From Pseudomonadota bacterium (GTDB taxonomy: Bacteria > Pseudomonadota > Gammaproteobacteria > Steroidobacterales > Steroidobacteraceae), in assembly GCA_003242685.1 (NCBI GenBank), contig QGVD01000011.1, positions 1-64,000 of the forward strand: a stretch of 64,000 nucleotides of DNA, given 5' to 3'. The position numbers were made by a program, and so were the translations under genes. The notes below the pieces were generated by a model. The model ran no database searches, was not told where the DNA came from, and worked only from the letters and a program-made list of their open reading frames with translations. Shown in pieces: positions 48,034 to 56,185 of this stretch; within the stretch, counting starts at the first letter, position 1; every line of letters begins with the position of its first letter.

Positions 48034-48620
48034 TCCACCGGAGGCGTACCGGACGGCGGAATGACGGGTTCGCCTTCCGGCGTGCCGGGCTGTCCGCGTC
48101 TGCGTGTGCGCTGTTGACGACCCGGTGTGGAAGAGTCATCGCCGGGGCCGACGCCCGCGCCCGTCTCCTGCGGCCCCGTGCGCATCCATTCGTCGCCGAT
48201 TCCGGTCGGCGGTGTGATCGCATCGCCGATCACGCCGCTCAACTGGGCGAGCCAGCCGCCGCGCGCGTTCGCCGGCGTATCGGCGGGACGCACGCGCACG
48301 TCGATGCGCAGAATGCCCTCGACTTCCGACTCGAGCACTTCCTGCTCCCAGCTCCAGCGGCGGCCGGCGAGCTCGCTCTCACCGGTCGACTTGCCGACTT
48401 CGGGACGCTGACGCTGCAGACGGACCTCGGCGATGCGGTTGAGCCCGACCCATTCCGCGAACTGCTTGTCACGCAGATACGCCGTACCGTCGGCCGCCGA
48501 GCTCATCGCGGCGAGCAGCGCGGACATGCCGACGGCGACGATCACGAGCGCGACGAGCACTTCGACCAGGGTGAAACCGTGCGCGTCACGCCGTTCGATC
48601 CTGTGTGTGCGCTCGCGCAT
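48030..48620 (-). CDS. gspI: Type II secretion minor pseudopilin I
   Basis: Minor pseudopilin (196 residues). The leader ends at DAHG before FTLVEVLVALVIVAVGMSAL. The core fits GspI, but a Pro/Gly/Thr/Arg-rich C-terminal tail of about 65 residues (from roughly 130) is longer than usual and probably disordered. Confidence 0.9.
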   Translation of the reverse strand: MRERTHRIERRDAHGFTLVEVLVALVIVAVGMSALLAAMSSAADGTAYLRDKQFAEWVGLNRIAEVRLQRQRPEVGKSTGESELAGRRWSWEQEVLESEVEGILRIDVRVRPADTPANARGGWLAQLSGVIGDAITPPTGIGDEWMRTGPQETGAGVGPGDDSSTPGRQQRTRRRGQPGTPEGEPVIPPSGTPPVE

Positions 48621-48638
48621 GGGGTCACAGCAGGGCGA

Positions 48639-49193
48639 TCAGCGCCTGCGCTCCTCTTCGTCCTGACGCGCGATGCGACCCTGCTCGTCGGCGGCGAGCG
48701 TGACGTGCGGGCCTTCGCTCTCGCGCTGCAGAGTGAGCTCGAACGGTGTGAGATCGCCGTTCGAGAAGATCATGATGTGAGGTGTCAGGTCCTTCTCGTC
48801 ACGCGGCCGGTTCAGAACGACGGGACGCCCCTCGACGATCAGCCGGATCGAAAGCCCTTCGGGGAGCCTGCGCTCGCGCAGGATGTCGTCGTCGGCGACT
48901 TCGACCCAGAGCTCCCGGCGGGGATCGAACGTGACGAAGCGGTACGAGTTCTCTCTGCACAGGAGCCCGTACTCGCGGGTCTGCAGCTCCGCCTGCTCGC
49001 GCACGTAGTTCATGAGCTGCTCGAGGCGCCGGCTCTCCGTCTCGAGCTGCTGGTCCTCGCCCCGCGCCCCGAAGGTGATGAGCGCAGTCGCCGAGACGAG
49101 CGCGATGATCACGACGATGACCAGCAGCTCGACCAGCGTGAAGCCGCGCGGCGTGCGGGGCAGGGGAACTGCGCGAGCGTGCACCATGGCCAT
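48639..49193 (-). CDS. gspH: Type II secretion minor pseudopilin H
   Basis: Minor pseudopilin (184 residues). The peptidase site is TPRG before FTLVELLVIVVIIALVS. The following LETESRRLEQLMNYVREQAELQTREYGL is typical of GspH. The end is Glu/Arg-rich and acidic-basic mixed, of unknown role. Confidence 0.9.
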   Translation of the reverse strand: MAMVHARAVPLPRTPRGFTLVELLVIVVIIALVSATALITFGARGEDQQLETESRRLEQLMNYVREQAELQTREYGLLCRENSYRFVTFDPRRELWVEVADDDILRERRLPEGLSIRLIVEGRPVVLNRPRDEKDLTPHIMIFSNGDLTPFELTLQRESEGPHVTLAADEQGRIARQDEEERRR

Positions 49194-49225
49194 CGGTATG
49201 GTGCGCCGCGCCGCACGGCGTGGCG

Positions 49226-49705
49226 CTACTCGTCCAGATTCCAGTTGCCGATGTCCGCGTCGACGCCCTCACCGCCGGGCTGGCCGTCGGCGCCGAACGA
49301 GAACAGGTCGTACTCGCGACCACGCGTTCCCGGATACACGTACTGGTAGTCGTTGCCCCACGGATCCTTGTTGAGGCGCTGCAGATAGCCGCCGGGTCGC
49401 CAGTTGCGGATCGTGGGATCGGCCGGCTGCTGCACGAGCGCCCGCAGTCCCTGCTCGGTGGTCGGGTACTTGAAGTTGTCGAGCTTGAACATCGTGAGCG
49501 CGGTCTCGAAGGCCTGGATGTCCTGCTTGGCCTTGGAGATGCGCGCGTCATCCACGCGGCCCACCACCTGCGGCACGATGACCGCCGCGAGCAGGCCGAT
49601 GATGACCACGACGACCATGATCTCGATGAGTGTGAAGCCCCGCTGGCGCGCGCGGCGCCCGGTGAGGCCTCTGCTAAGCTCGCGAAGGGATGGAGGGTGC
49701 TTCAT
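49226..49705 (-). CDS. gspG: Type II secretion major pseudopilin G
   Basis: Main subunit of the pseudopilus (159 residues). A long basic leader (MKHPPSLRELSRG...RQRG) precedes FTLIEIMVVVVIIGLLAAV. The mature part has the GspG blocks YPTTEQGLRALV, GGYLQRLNKDPWGNDYQYVYPG and the calcium-binding loop DLFSFGADGQPGGEG. ATG 49705 is chosen over 49750 because a strong -10 box lies at 49746-49751. First gene of the gspGHIJKLMN operon. Confidence 0.94.
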   Translation of the reverse strand: MKHPPSLRELSRGLTGRRARQRGFTLIEIMVVVVIIGLLAAVIVPQVVGRVDDARISKAKQDIQAFETALTMFKLDNFKYPTTEQGLRALVQQPADPTIRNWRPGGYLQRLNKDPWGNDYQYVYPGTRGREYDLFSFGADGQPGGEGVDADIGNWNLDE

Positions 49706-49745
49706 AGCCTCGTTGCGCCACTTCAGGGCGTGCGAAACGGCCGGG

Positions 49746-49751
49746 ATCATA
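49746..49751 (-). promoter_or_regulatory. Extended -10 promoter of the gsp operon
   Basis: On the minus strand TTGC-TATGAT provides an extended -10 (TGn-TATGAT). A start near 49739 would give a leader of about 34 bases before gspG. No good -35 is visible, which an extended -10 can tolerate. Confidence 0.55.
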
Positions 49752-49755
49752 GCAA

Positions 49756-50373
49756 ATGAACGTCCGGATTCCTGCGAGCGGTTTCAAAAGGCTGCTCGAG
49801 TCGCTCAATTGCGACGGCGCGCGCGGCGCATGGCTTCTCGCCCTTTGCGCGCTGCTCTTGCTGCCCGAACTCGCAGGCGACGCGGGCCGTGAGCTGCTGC
49901 GCTACGAGCGCGAAGCCCTCAGGGGCGGCGAGTGGTGGCGTTTCCTCACGGCTCACTTCGTTCACCTCGACGCTGAGCATGCGGCGCTCAATGCGCTCGG
50001 TCTCGTGCTCCTCTGGGCATTGTTCGCGCGCGACTTCAGCCCCTTTCGCTGGCTCGCCATCGCCGCTGCGGCGGTGGTGGCGATCGGCGCGGGACTGTGG
50101 CTGCGATCTACGACCGTCGAATGGTACGTGGGTTCCTCGGGCGTGCTGCACGGGATCCTCGCAGCGGGAACAGTGGCTCACGTGCGCCGCAGGGAACTGG
50201 ATGGGTGGCTCCTGGCGGCGATCCTCGTGGCGAAGCTCGCCTGGGAGCAGTGGGCGGGGGCTGTGACGTTGCTCGACAGCGAGACGCCGGTCGTCGTCGA
50301 TGCACATCTCTACGGAGCGCTCGGCGGGCTCGCCGCGGCGCTGTGCCTGAACTCCCGAAGTGAGCCGCTATAA
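49756..50373 (+). CDS. Rhombosortase (rhomboid-family intramembrane serine protease)
   Basis: Inner-membrane protease of 205 residues with about six hydrophobic segments. The catalytic Ser128 is in the rhomboid GxSG motif GSSGVLHG and the catalytic His184 in VDAHLYGALGG. HFVHLDAEHAALN (H75, N79) fits the oxyanion region. The compact size and LHG/HLYGA motifs match rhombosortase rather than general GlpG. Rhombosortases cleave GlyGly-CTERM tails of proteins exported by type II secretion. Divergence from gspG supports this reading. No GlyGly-CTERM substrate is encoded in the window. Confidence 0.85.
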   Translation: MNVRIPASGFKRLLESLNCDGARGAWLLALCALLLLPELAGDAGRELLRYEREALRGGEWWRFLTAHFVHLDAEHAALNALGLVLLWALFARDFSPFRWLAIAAAAVVAIGAGLWLRSTTVEWYVGSSGVLHGILAAGTVAHVRRRELDGWLLAAILVAKLAWEQWAGAVTLLDSETPVVVDAHLYGALGGLAAALCLNSRSEPL

Positions 50374-50374
50374 T
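50369..50374 (+). promoter_or_regulatory. Perfect -10 box (TATAAT) before fabD
   Basis: TATAAT overlaps the stop codon of the rhombosortase gene, 46 bases before the fabD ATG. The matching -35 is weak (CTGAAC with a 16-base spacer). Confidence 0.5.
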
Positions 50375-50420
50375 CCGCCGCTTCTTCGGTCCGCACCACC
50401 TTGGTGCCCCAGGATTCGTG

Positions 50421-51377
50421 ATGTCGTTTGCTTTCGTGTTTCCCGGGCAGGGCTCGCAGTCCGTCGGCATGCTCGCGTCCCTCGCGGCGGAAGCGCCCGC
50501 CGTGCGCGCGACCTTCGACGAGGCTTCGAAGGTGCTCGGCTATGACATGTGGAAGCTGACTCAGGAAGGCCCTGCCGAGCAGCTCGACTCCACTGAGTAC
50601 ACGCAGCCGGTGATGCTGGCCGCGGGTGTCGCCACCTGGCGCGTGTGGCGCGAGGAGGGCGGGCCCGATCCTGCCGTGGTGGCGGGGCACAGCCTCGGCG
50701 AGTTCACGGCACTGGTGTGCGCCGGCGTGCTGCAGTTCGGTGCCGCGCTCGAGCTCGTGCGTTTCCGCGGACGGGTGATGCAGGAGGCGGTGCCTCAGGG
50801 TACCGGCGCGATGGCGGCGATCCTCGGTCTCGAGGATGCCGACATCGAAGCGGCCTGTCGCGAAGCGGCGCAGGGTCAGGTCGTCGAAGCCGTGAACTTC
50901 AACTCGCCCGGACAGACCGTCATCGCCGGTCACGCGGAAGCGGTTCAGCGCGCGATCGAGGCGGCGAAGGCCCGCGGCGCGAAGCGCGCAGTGCCGCTGC
51001 CGGTGAGCGTGCCGTCGCACAGCAGCCTGATGGAGGCTGCGGCCGAGCGTTTCGCCGCCCGGCTTGCCGAGGTCGAGCTGAGCGCGCCGACGATCCGCTA
51101 CGTGAGCGCGGTCGATGCGCGCGCCTATCGGGATCCGGCGGAGATCCGCGCGCTGTTGTCGCGGCAGCTCGCGCGTCCCGTGCGCTGGTCCGATACCGTT
51201 CGCGCGCTTCTCGCTGAGGGCGTGAGCGCGCTGATCGAATGCGGTCCCGGCAAGGTGCTCACGGGTCTCAACCGGCGCATCGAACGGCGCGCCGACCTCC
51301 ACTGCCTCGCGCTCGAGGACCGCGCTTCCATTCAATCGGCCGTTCGGACCGTCAGGGGAGAATCGCATGCTGGATAA
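50421..51377 (+). CDS. fabD: Malonyl-CoA:ACP transacylase FabD
   Basis: Transfers malonyl from CoA to acyl carrier protein for fatty acid synthesis (318 residues). FVFPGQGSQ starts the fold. Ser91 in AGHSLGEFTAL is the acyl-enzyme nucleophile, and the catalytic His is in VPSHSSLM. ATG 50421 follows AGGA; a GTG three bases earlier is in frame. Overlaps fabG by 11 bases. Confidence 0.96.
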   Translation: MSFAFVFPGQGSQSVGMLASLAAEAPAVRATFDEASKVLGYDMWKLTQEGPAEQLDSTEYTQPVMLAAGVATWRVWREEGGPDPAVVAGHSLGEFTALVCAGVLQFGAALELVRFRGRVMQEAVPQGTGAMAAILGLEDADIEAACREAAQGQVVEAVNFNSPGQTVIAGHAEAVQRAIEAAKARGAKRAVPLPVSVPSHSSLMEAAAERFAARLAEVELSAPTIRYVSAVDARAYRDPAEIRALLSRQLARPVRWSDTVRALLAEGVSALIECGPGKVLTGLNRRIERRADLHCLALEDRASIQSAVRTVRGESHAG

Positions 51378-52107
51378 GGACGTAGCCCTCGTCACGGGTG
51401 CCTCGCGCGGCATCGGCAGGGCGATCGCGCTCGCGCTGGCGGGTGCGGGTGCACGGGTGGTCGGCACCTCGACGACGGCCGAAGGTGCGGCCGCGTTCAC
51501 GTCGCTGCTGGCGTCGCATGGATACAACGGACGCGGCGCGGTGCTGGACGTCAGCAGCGCGGAGTCCATCGATGCGCTGCTCGCGGACATGGAAGGGGCG
51601 GAGGGCCTGCCGACGATCCTGGTCAACAACGCCGCGATCACGCGCGACATGCTGCTGCTGCGCATGAAAGCGGAGGACTGGGATCAGGTCATCAACACCA
51701 ACCTGACGTCCGTGTTCCGCCTGTCCAAGGCCTGTCTCAAGCGCATGATGAAGGAGCGCCGCGGCCGGATCGTGAACATCACCTCCATCGTGGGCGTGAC
51801 GGGAAACCCCGGACAGACCAACTACTCGGCCGCGAAAGCGGGGGTCATCGGTTTCACCAAGTCGCTCGCGAAGGAAGTCGCCTCGCGCGGCATCACGGTG
51901 AACGCCGTCGCGCCGGGCTTCATCGACACCGACATGACCCGCGCGCTCAGCGAGGAGCAGCGTGCCGCGCTGCAGGCTCAGATCCCCATGCAGCGTCTGG
52001 GCACTCCGGAGGACGTCGCGGCCGCCGTGCTGTTCCTGGTTTCACCCCAGGCCGGCTACATCACCGGCGAGACGCTGCACGTCAACGGCGGGATGTACAT
52101 GCCCTGA
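51367..52107 (+). CDS. fabG: 3-oxoacyl-ACP reductase FabG
   Basis: NADPH-dependent short-chain dehydrogenase (246 residues), first reduction of fatty acid elongation. Cofactor loop TGASRGIG, NNAAITRD, and the catalytic Ser140, Tyr153 and Lys157 (NITS...TNYSAAK) correspond to E. coli FabG positions shifted by two. The C-terminus HVNGGMYM is typical. Confidence 0.96.
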   Translation: MLDKDVALVTGASRGIGRAIALALAGAGARVVGTSTTAEGAAAFTSLLASHGYNGRGAVLDVSSAESIDALLADMEGAEGLPTILVNNAAITRDMLLLRMKAEDWDQVINTNLTSVFRLSKACLKRMMKERRGRIVNITSIVGVTGNPGQTNYSAAKAGVIGFTKSLAKEVASRGITVNAVAPGFIDTDMTRALSEEQRAALQAQIPMQRLGTPEDVAAAVLFLVSPQAGYITGETLHVNGGMYMP

Positions 52108-52121
52108 CACGGCTACGTTGG

Positions 52122-52142
52122 GCCGGCGCCACAGGCGCCGGC
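52122..52142 (+). terminator. Hairpin after fabG
   Basis: GCCGGCGCC (52122-52130), loop ACA, GGCGCCGGC (52134-52142): a nine-base perfect stem 14 bases after the fabG stop and before the acpP promoter. No T-run. Confidence 0.5.
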
Positions 52143-52217
52143 ACGGCGGCGCCCGCAATGCAGCGCAGATGTCGAGTTTCACGAGAAAAAACAATCACTC
52201 GCACCGTTCGCGAGTGG

Positions 52218-52243
52218 CACCCCCGGGGGTGTTCCCCTACAAT
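52218..52243 (+). promoter_or_regulatory. acpP promoter with a 14-base palindrome in its spacer
   Basis: A -10 box TACAAT (52238-52243) lies 63 bases before acpP. CACCCCCGGGGGTG (52218-52231) is a perfect palindrome between the -10 and the presumed -35 region (TGGCAC, 52215-52220), a position suited to a repressor. A further inverted repeat CACTCGC/GCGAGTG lies just upstream. Confidence 0.5.
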
Positions 52244-52305
52244 ACCGCGCCCGTGCCACCGGCGGGGTGCGCACGCACGCGTCAACGTCAAAAGGACAGA
52301 ATCTG

Positions 52306-52548
52306 ATGAGCACTGTTGAACAGCAGGTGAAAGCCATCGTTGCGGAGCAGCTGGGCGTCAAGCAGGAACAGGTCACGAACGACGCCTCCTTCGTCGACGA
52401 TCTGGGAGCGGACTCGCTGGACACGGTCGAACTGGTGATGGCTCTCGAAGAAGAGTTCGAGATCGAGATTCCGGACGAGGACGCCGAGAAGATCACCACG
52501 GTGCAACAGGCCATCGAGTACATCAACGAGCGCCGCAAGCAGGCCTGA
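52306..52548 (+). CDS. acpP: Acyl carrier protein AcpP
   Basis: Very acidic 80-residue carrier of fatty acyl intermediates. Ser37 in [20 protein letters not shown] is the phosphopantetheine attachment site. ATG 52306 is chosen because the E. coli-like start [17 protein letters not shown] follows; AAAGGA lies upstream. Its own promoter and a downstream hairpin suggest higher expression than the flanking fab genes. Confidence 0.98.
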   Translation: MSTVEQQVKAIVAEQLGVKQEQVTNDASFVDDLGADSLDTVELVMALEEEFEIEIPDEDAEKITTVQQAIEYINERRKQA

Positions 52549-52559
52549 TTCCCCACCAC

Positions 52560-52592
52560 TGCCGGCGAGCTCCCGGACGGGAGCTGCCGGCA
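52560..52592 (+). terminator. Hairpin between acpP and fabF
   Basis: TGCCGGC-g-AGCTCCC (52560-52574) pairs with GGGAGCT-GCCGGCA (52579-52592), with one bulged G and loop GGAC. It likely causes partial termination or protects the acpP message, giving more acpP than fabF. Confidence 0.6.
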
Positions 52593-52638
52593 CGATCCTC
52601 CCTCGTCAGCCGAATCCGCAGAAACGCACAGGTCAGGT

Positions 52639-53886
52639 GTGAGCAAACGTCGTGTCGTCGTCACGGGCCTGGGGATCGTCTCCCCGGTCGGCAGTACCGT
52701 CCCTTCGGCCTGGAAGGCCATTCTCGAGGGAGTGAGCGGGATCGGCCCGATCACGCGCTTCGATGTCTCGGCCTTCCCCGTGCGCATCGGCGGTCAGGTG
52801 CGCGACTTCGACGTGAGCCAGTACATCCCGCCGAAGGATGCGCGGCGCATGGACGAATTCATGCACTACGGCGTCGCGGCCGGAATCCAGGCCGTGAACG
52901 ACGCAGGCATCGATTTCGAGCGGACCAACCGCGACCGCTGCGGCGTGATCTGCGGCGCGGGCATCGGAGGGCTGGCGACCATCGAGGCCGAGTACGGGAA
53001 CTATCTCGAGACGCGCAATCCGCGTCGCATCTCCCCGTTCTTCGTCCCGGCCTCGATCATCAACATGATCGCGGGGCACCTGTCGATCAGGTTCGGTCTG
53101 CGCGGACCCAATCTCGGTGTCGTGACGGCCTGCACCACGTCCACGCACGCGGTCGGACTCGCACTGCGCTGCATCCAGTACGGTGATGCTGACGTCATGA
53201 TCGCCGGCGGCGGCGAGATGGCGACCACCGTGTGCGGCCTCGGCAGCTTCAGCCAGGCCAAGGCACTCTCGACGCGCAACGATGCGCCGACGGAAGCGAG
53301 CCGTCCGTGGGACAAGGACCGCGACGGCTTCGTGCTGAGCGACGGCGGCGGCGCCATGGTGCTCGAGGAGCTCGAGCACGCGAAGCGGCGAGGCGCGAAC
53401 ATCTACGCCGAGCTCGTCGGCTTCGGCATGAGCGGCGACGCGCACCACATCACCGCGCCGCCGGAAGACGGCGACGGCGCGCGCCTCGCCATGGCGAACG
53501 CGCTGGCCGATGCGCGGCTCGCACCCGAGGACGTGCAGTACATCAACGCGCACGCGACGTCGACTCCGCTCGGCGACAAGGCCGAGACGGTGGCCATCAA
53601 GCGCGCCTTCGGCGATCACGCGAAGAAGCTCGCGGTGAGCTCCACCAAGTCGATGACGGGTCACCTGCTCGGTGCGGCCGGCGTCGTCGAGGCCATCTTC
53701 AGCGTGCTCGCGATCCGCGACCAGGTCGCGCCGCCGACGATCAACCTCCATACACCGGATCCGGAGTGCGACCTCGACTACGTGCCGAACACGGCACGGG
53801 AGATGAAGATCGACGTCGCACTGTCGAACTCGTTCGGCTTCGGAGGCACGAACGGTACGGTGATCTTCCGGCGCTTCACCGGCTGA
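52639..53886 (+). CDS. fabF: 3-oxoacyl-ACP synthase II FabF
   Basis: Elongating condensing enzyme (415 residues) of fatty acid synthesis. The catalytic triad Cys165 (VTACTTSTH), His305 (NAHATSTPLGD) and His342 (SMTGHLLGAAG) is intact. Residue after Cys165 is Thr-Thr-Ser rather than the more common SAT. Starts with GTG at 52639, preceded by an AGG-containing site. Confidence 0.96.
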   Translation: MSKRRVVVTGLGIVSPVGSTVPSAWKAILEGVSGIGPITRFDVSAFPVRIGGQVRDFDVSQYIPPKDARRMDEFMHYGVAAGIQAVNDAGIDFERTNRDRCGVICGAGIGGLATIEAEYGNYLETRNPRRISPFFVPASIINMIAGHLSIRFGLRGPNLGVVTACTTSTHAVGLALRCIQYGDADVMIAGGGEMATTVCGLGSFSQAKALSTRNDAPTEASRPWDKDRDGFVLSDGGGAMVLEELEHAKRRGANIYAELVGFGMSGDAHHITAPPEDGDGARLAMANALADARLAPEDVQYINAHATSTPLGDKAETVAIKRAFGDHAKKLAVSSTKSMTGHLLGAAGVVEAIFSVLAIRDQVAPPTINLHTPDPECDLDYVPNTAREMKIDVALSNSFGFGGTNGTVIFRRFTG

Positions 53887-53915
53887 GGCGGCCGGTACGC
53901 CGAAAGGGGCGTTAC

Positions 53916-55301
53916 ATGGGCGCCCGCTCCCCGATCATCCGCGAGCTCGACGTGCCGGCAGCGGTGCTGCGGCACCTCGCCGCCGCGCGCCCGGACCGCT
54001 ATCCCGTTCTGCTCGACAGCGCCGCGGCCGGACCCCTCGGGCGCTTCTCCGTTCTGCATGCACAGCCGCGCGCGGCACTGTGGGTCGATGGCGCGGGCCG
54101 TCCCGGGATGCAGGGCGTCTCGCTGCCGCACGGCGACTTTCTTTCCATGCTCGAGCACTGGTGGCGCGCCGAGCGCGAGACTGAGCCTCAGGCCGCCGTT
54201 CCGTTCACGGGCGGGTGGGCGATCTTCCTCGGCTACGAGCTCGCGGAGGAAATCGAGCCTCGGCTCCGCCTGCCGCCTTCGTCGCTTCCGTGGCGTGCCC
54301 TCGCGCTGCGAACGCCGTGCGCGCTCGTGCACGACCGCAGCTCGGATCTCGTGTTCGCCGTGGGGGAGAGCGGTGCGGGAGCGGAGCTCGATCAGGTCTG
54401 CGCCGATGCGCTGAAAGCGGCCGACGCCGCACCGCCCGAGGAAAGTTCCTTCGAAGGCGTGATCGAAGAGGAAGCGCCGGACGCCTTCCTGTGGCGGGTG
54501 CGGCGCGCGAAGGAGTACATCCGCGCCGGCGACATCTATCAGGCGAATCTCTCGCGCCCCTGGCGCATGAGGCTCGCGGGAGCGCCTGACATCGGACAGC
54601 TCTACAGGCGCCTGTGCGCGGCGAACCCCGCGCCGTTCGCGGCGCTCGCGCAATGGAACGGTGTCGCGATCCTGAGCTCATCTCCCGAGCGTCTCGTGCA
54701 GGTGACCGGCGACGACGTGCAGACACGCCCCATCGCGGGCACGCGGCCGCGGAGCCGCAGCCCCGAGGACGACGCCCGGCTGATGGCGGAGCTCGTGGCG
54801 CATCCCAAGGAGCGCGCCGAGCACATCATGCTCATCGATCTCGAGCGCAACGATCTCGGACGCATCTGCGAGGCCGGCACGGTGCGCGTCGACGAACTGA
54901 TGTGCATCGAGTCGTACGCGCACGTGCATCACATCGTCTCGAACGTGCGGGGTCGGCTGCGCGCCGACGTGACGCCGCTCGGCGCAGTGCGCGCGGTGTT
55001 CCCCGGCGGCACGATCACCGGCTGCCCGAAGTTCCGCTGCATGCAGATCATCGCGGAGCTCGAGGGAGAAGGGCGGGGCGCCTACACGGGCTCTCTCGGC
55101 TACCTCACGCGCGGCGGCTCGCTCGACCTCAACATCCTCATCCGTACGATGACGGTGATGGAGCAACGGCTCGAGCTTCGCGCCGGCGCGGGCATCGTCG
55201 CGGACTCCATTCCCGAGCGTGAGCTCGAAGAGACGCGCGCCAAGGCACGCGGGCTGCTCGCGAGTCTCGAGCCGGTGTCGCGTGCCGCGACTGCAGTGTA
55301 G
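53916..55301 (+). CDS. pabB: Aminodeoxychorismate synthase component I PabB
   Basis: Chorismate-using enzyme (461 residues) that makes 4-amino-4-deoxychorismate for folate, with ammonia from PabA (not in the window). The C-terminal chorismate-binding domain has AGDIYQANLSRP, SSSPERLVQ, PIAGTRPRSRSPEDD, EHIMLIDLERNDLGR and FPGGTITGCPK. KEYIRAGDIYQ and the order with pabC favour PabB over TrpE. AAAGGGG precedes ATG 53916. Confidence 0.93.
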   Translation: MGARSPIIRELDVPAAVLRHLAAARPDRYPVLLDSAAAGPLGRFSVLHAQPRAALWVDGAGRPGMQGVSLPHGDFLSMLEHWWRAERETEPQAAVPFTGGWAIFLGYELAEEIEPRLRLPPSSLPWRALALRTPCALVHDRSSDLVFAVGESGAGAELDQVCADALKAADAAPPEESSFEGVIEEEAPDAFLWRVRRAKEYIRAGDIYQANLSRPWRMRLAGAPDIGQLYRRLCAANPAPFAALAQWNGVAILSSSPERLVQVTGDDVQTRPIAGTRPRSRSPEDDARLMAELVAHPKERAEHIMLIDLERNDLGRICEAGTVRVDELMCIESYAHVHHIVSNVRGRLRADVTPLGAVRAVFPGGTITGCPKFRCMQIIAELEGEGRGAYTGSLGYLTRGGSLDLNILIRTMTVMEQRLELRAGAGIVADSIPERELEETRAKARGLLASLEPVSRAATAV

Positions 55302-55312
55302 GAGGCATTCCC

Positions 55313-56185
55313 ATGAGCCGCAGTGCCGGATCGCCCGACCTCGTGCTCGTCGACGGCGAGCCGGCAACGCATGTGTCCGTGCTCGATCGCGGGCTGCATT
55401 ACGGCGATGGTGTATTCGAAACCATCTCGTGCCCGGGCGGCAGACCGCGGCTCCTGCAGCAGCACCTCGAACGCCTCGTGCACGGTTGCGAGCGACTGGC
55501 GATTCCCATCGGCGATCTGCAGACGATCCATGACGAGATCACGCGCGCCGCGGCAGGCACGACGTGCATACTGAAGCTGATCGTGACGCGCGGCGATGCA
55601 GTGGCGCGCGGCTACACGCCCACGGGCAGTGAGCGCACCCGACGGATTCTCATGAGGTTCGATTGGCCCGCGGAGCGGGCGGAGTGGTCGCGCGACGGCG
55701 TCGTCGTGGCGATCGCACGGCACCGGATCGGGGAGAATCCTGCGCTCGCCGGTCTCAAGCACCTCAACCGCCTCGAGCAGGTGCTCGCGCGTGCGGAGCT
55801 TCGCGACCCCGAGGTGTCCGAGGCGCTGGTCTTCAGTAGCTCGGGACTGCTCGTTTCGGGCACCATGGGCAACGTGTTCATCGTCAGCCAGAACGTCCTC
55901 CGGACGCCCCGCGTCGATCGCTGTGGGGTGGCGGGCGTGACGCGCCGCGTCGTGCTGGAGGAAGCGGCAGCCGCGGGCATCGAATGCGAGGAGTGCGAGC
56001 TCGGTGCCGCCGATCTCGAGTCGGCCGACGAGGTCTTTCTCACCAACGCGCGGATCGGCATCTGGCCGGTGCGGCGTCTCGCCGATCGCACGCTCGTCCC
56101 CGGGCCGGTGACGCGCCTCCTGCAGCAGCGCCTCGAGGCACGATTCGCGTCGGATGCGGCGCCGGAAGGAGCGAGCCGTGAGTAG
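55313..56185 (+). CDS. pabC: 4-amino-4-deoxychorismate lyase PabC
   Basis: Fold-type IV PLP lyase (290 residues) that releases pyruvate to give p-aminobenzoate. LDRGLHYGDGVFET and PLP Lys149 in GLKHLNRLEQV fit PabC. The 3' end overlaps mltG. With pabB it forms the folate arm inserted in this fab-to-pilZ cluster, as in many gamma-proteobacteria. Confidence 0.93.
   Translation: MSRSAGSPDLVLVDGEPATHVSVLDRGLHYGDGVFETISCPGGRPRLLQQHLERLVHGCERLAIPIGDLQTIHDEITRAAAGTTCILKLIVTRGDAVARGYTPTGSERTRRILMRFDWPAERAEWSRDGVVVAIARHRIGENPALAGLKHLNRLEQVLARAELRDPEVSEALVFSSSGLLVSGTMGNVFIVSQNVLRTPRVDRCGVAGVTRRVVLEEAAAAGIECEECELGAADLESADEVFLTNARIGIWPVRRLADRTLVPGPVTRLLQQRLEARFASDAAPEGASRE

Noticed and set aside
49756-50373. 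General GlpG-type rhomboid protease
   Set aside because: The protein is shorter than GlpG, lacks its N-terminal cytoplasmic domain and lies next to type II secretion genes, so rhombosortase fits better.
52215-52235. Sigma-54-type promoter (TGGCAC ...) before acpP
   Set aside because: The required GC element of the -12 box is missing at the correct distance; TACAAT at 52238 fits sigma-70 better.
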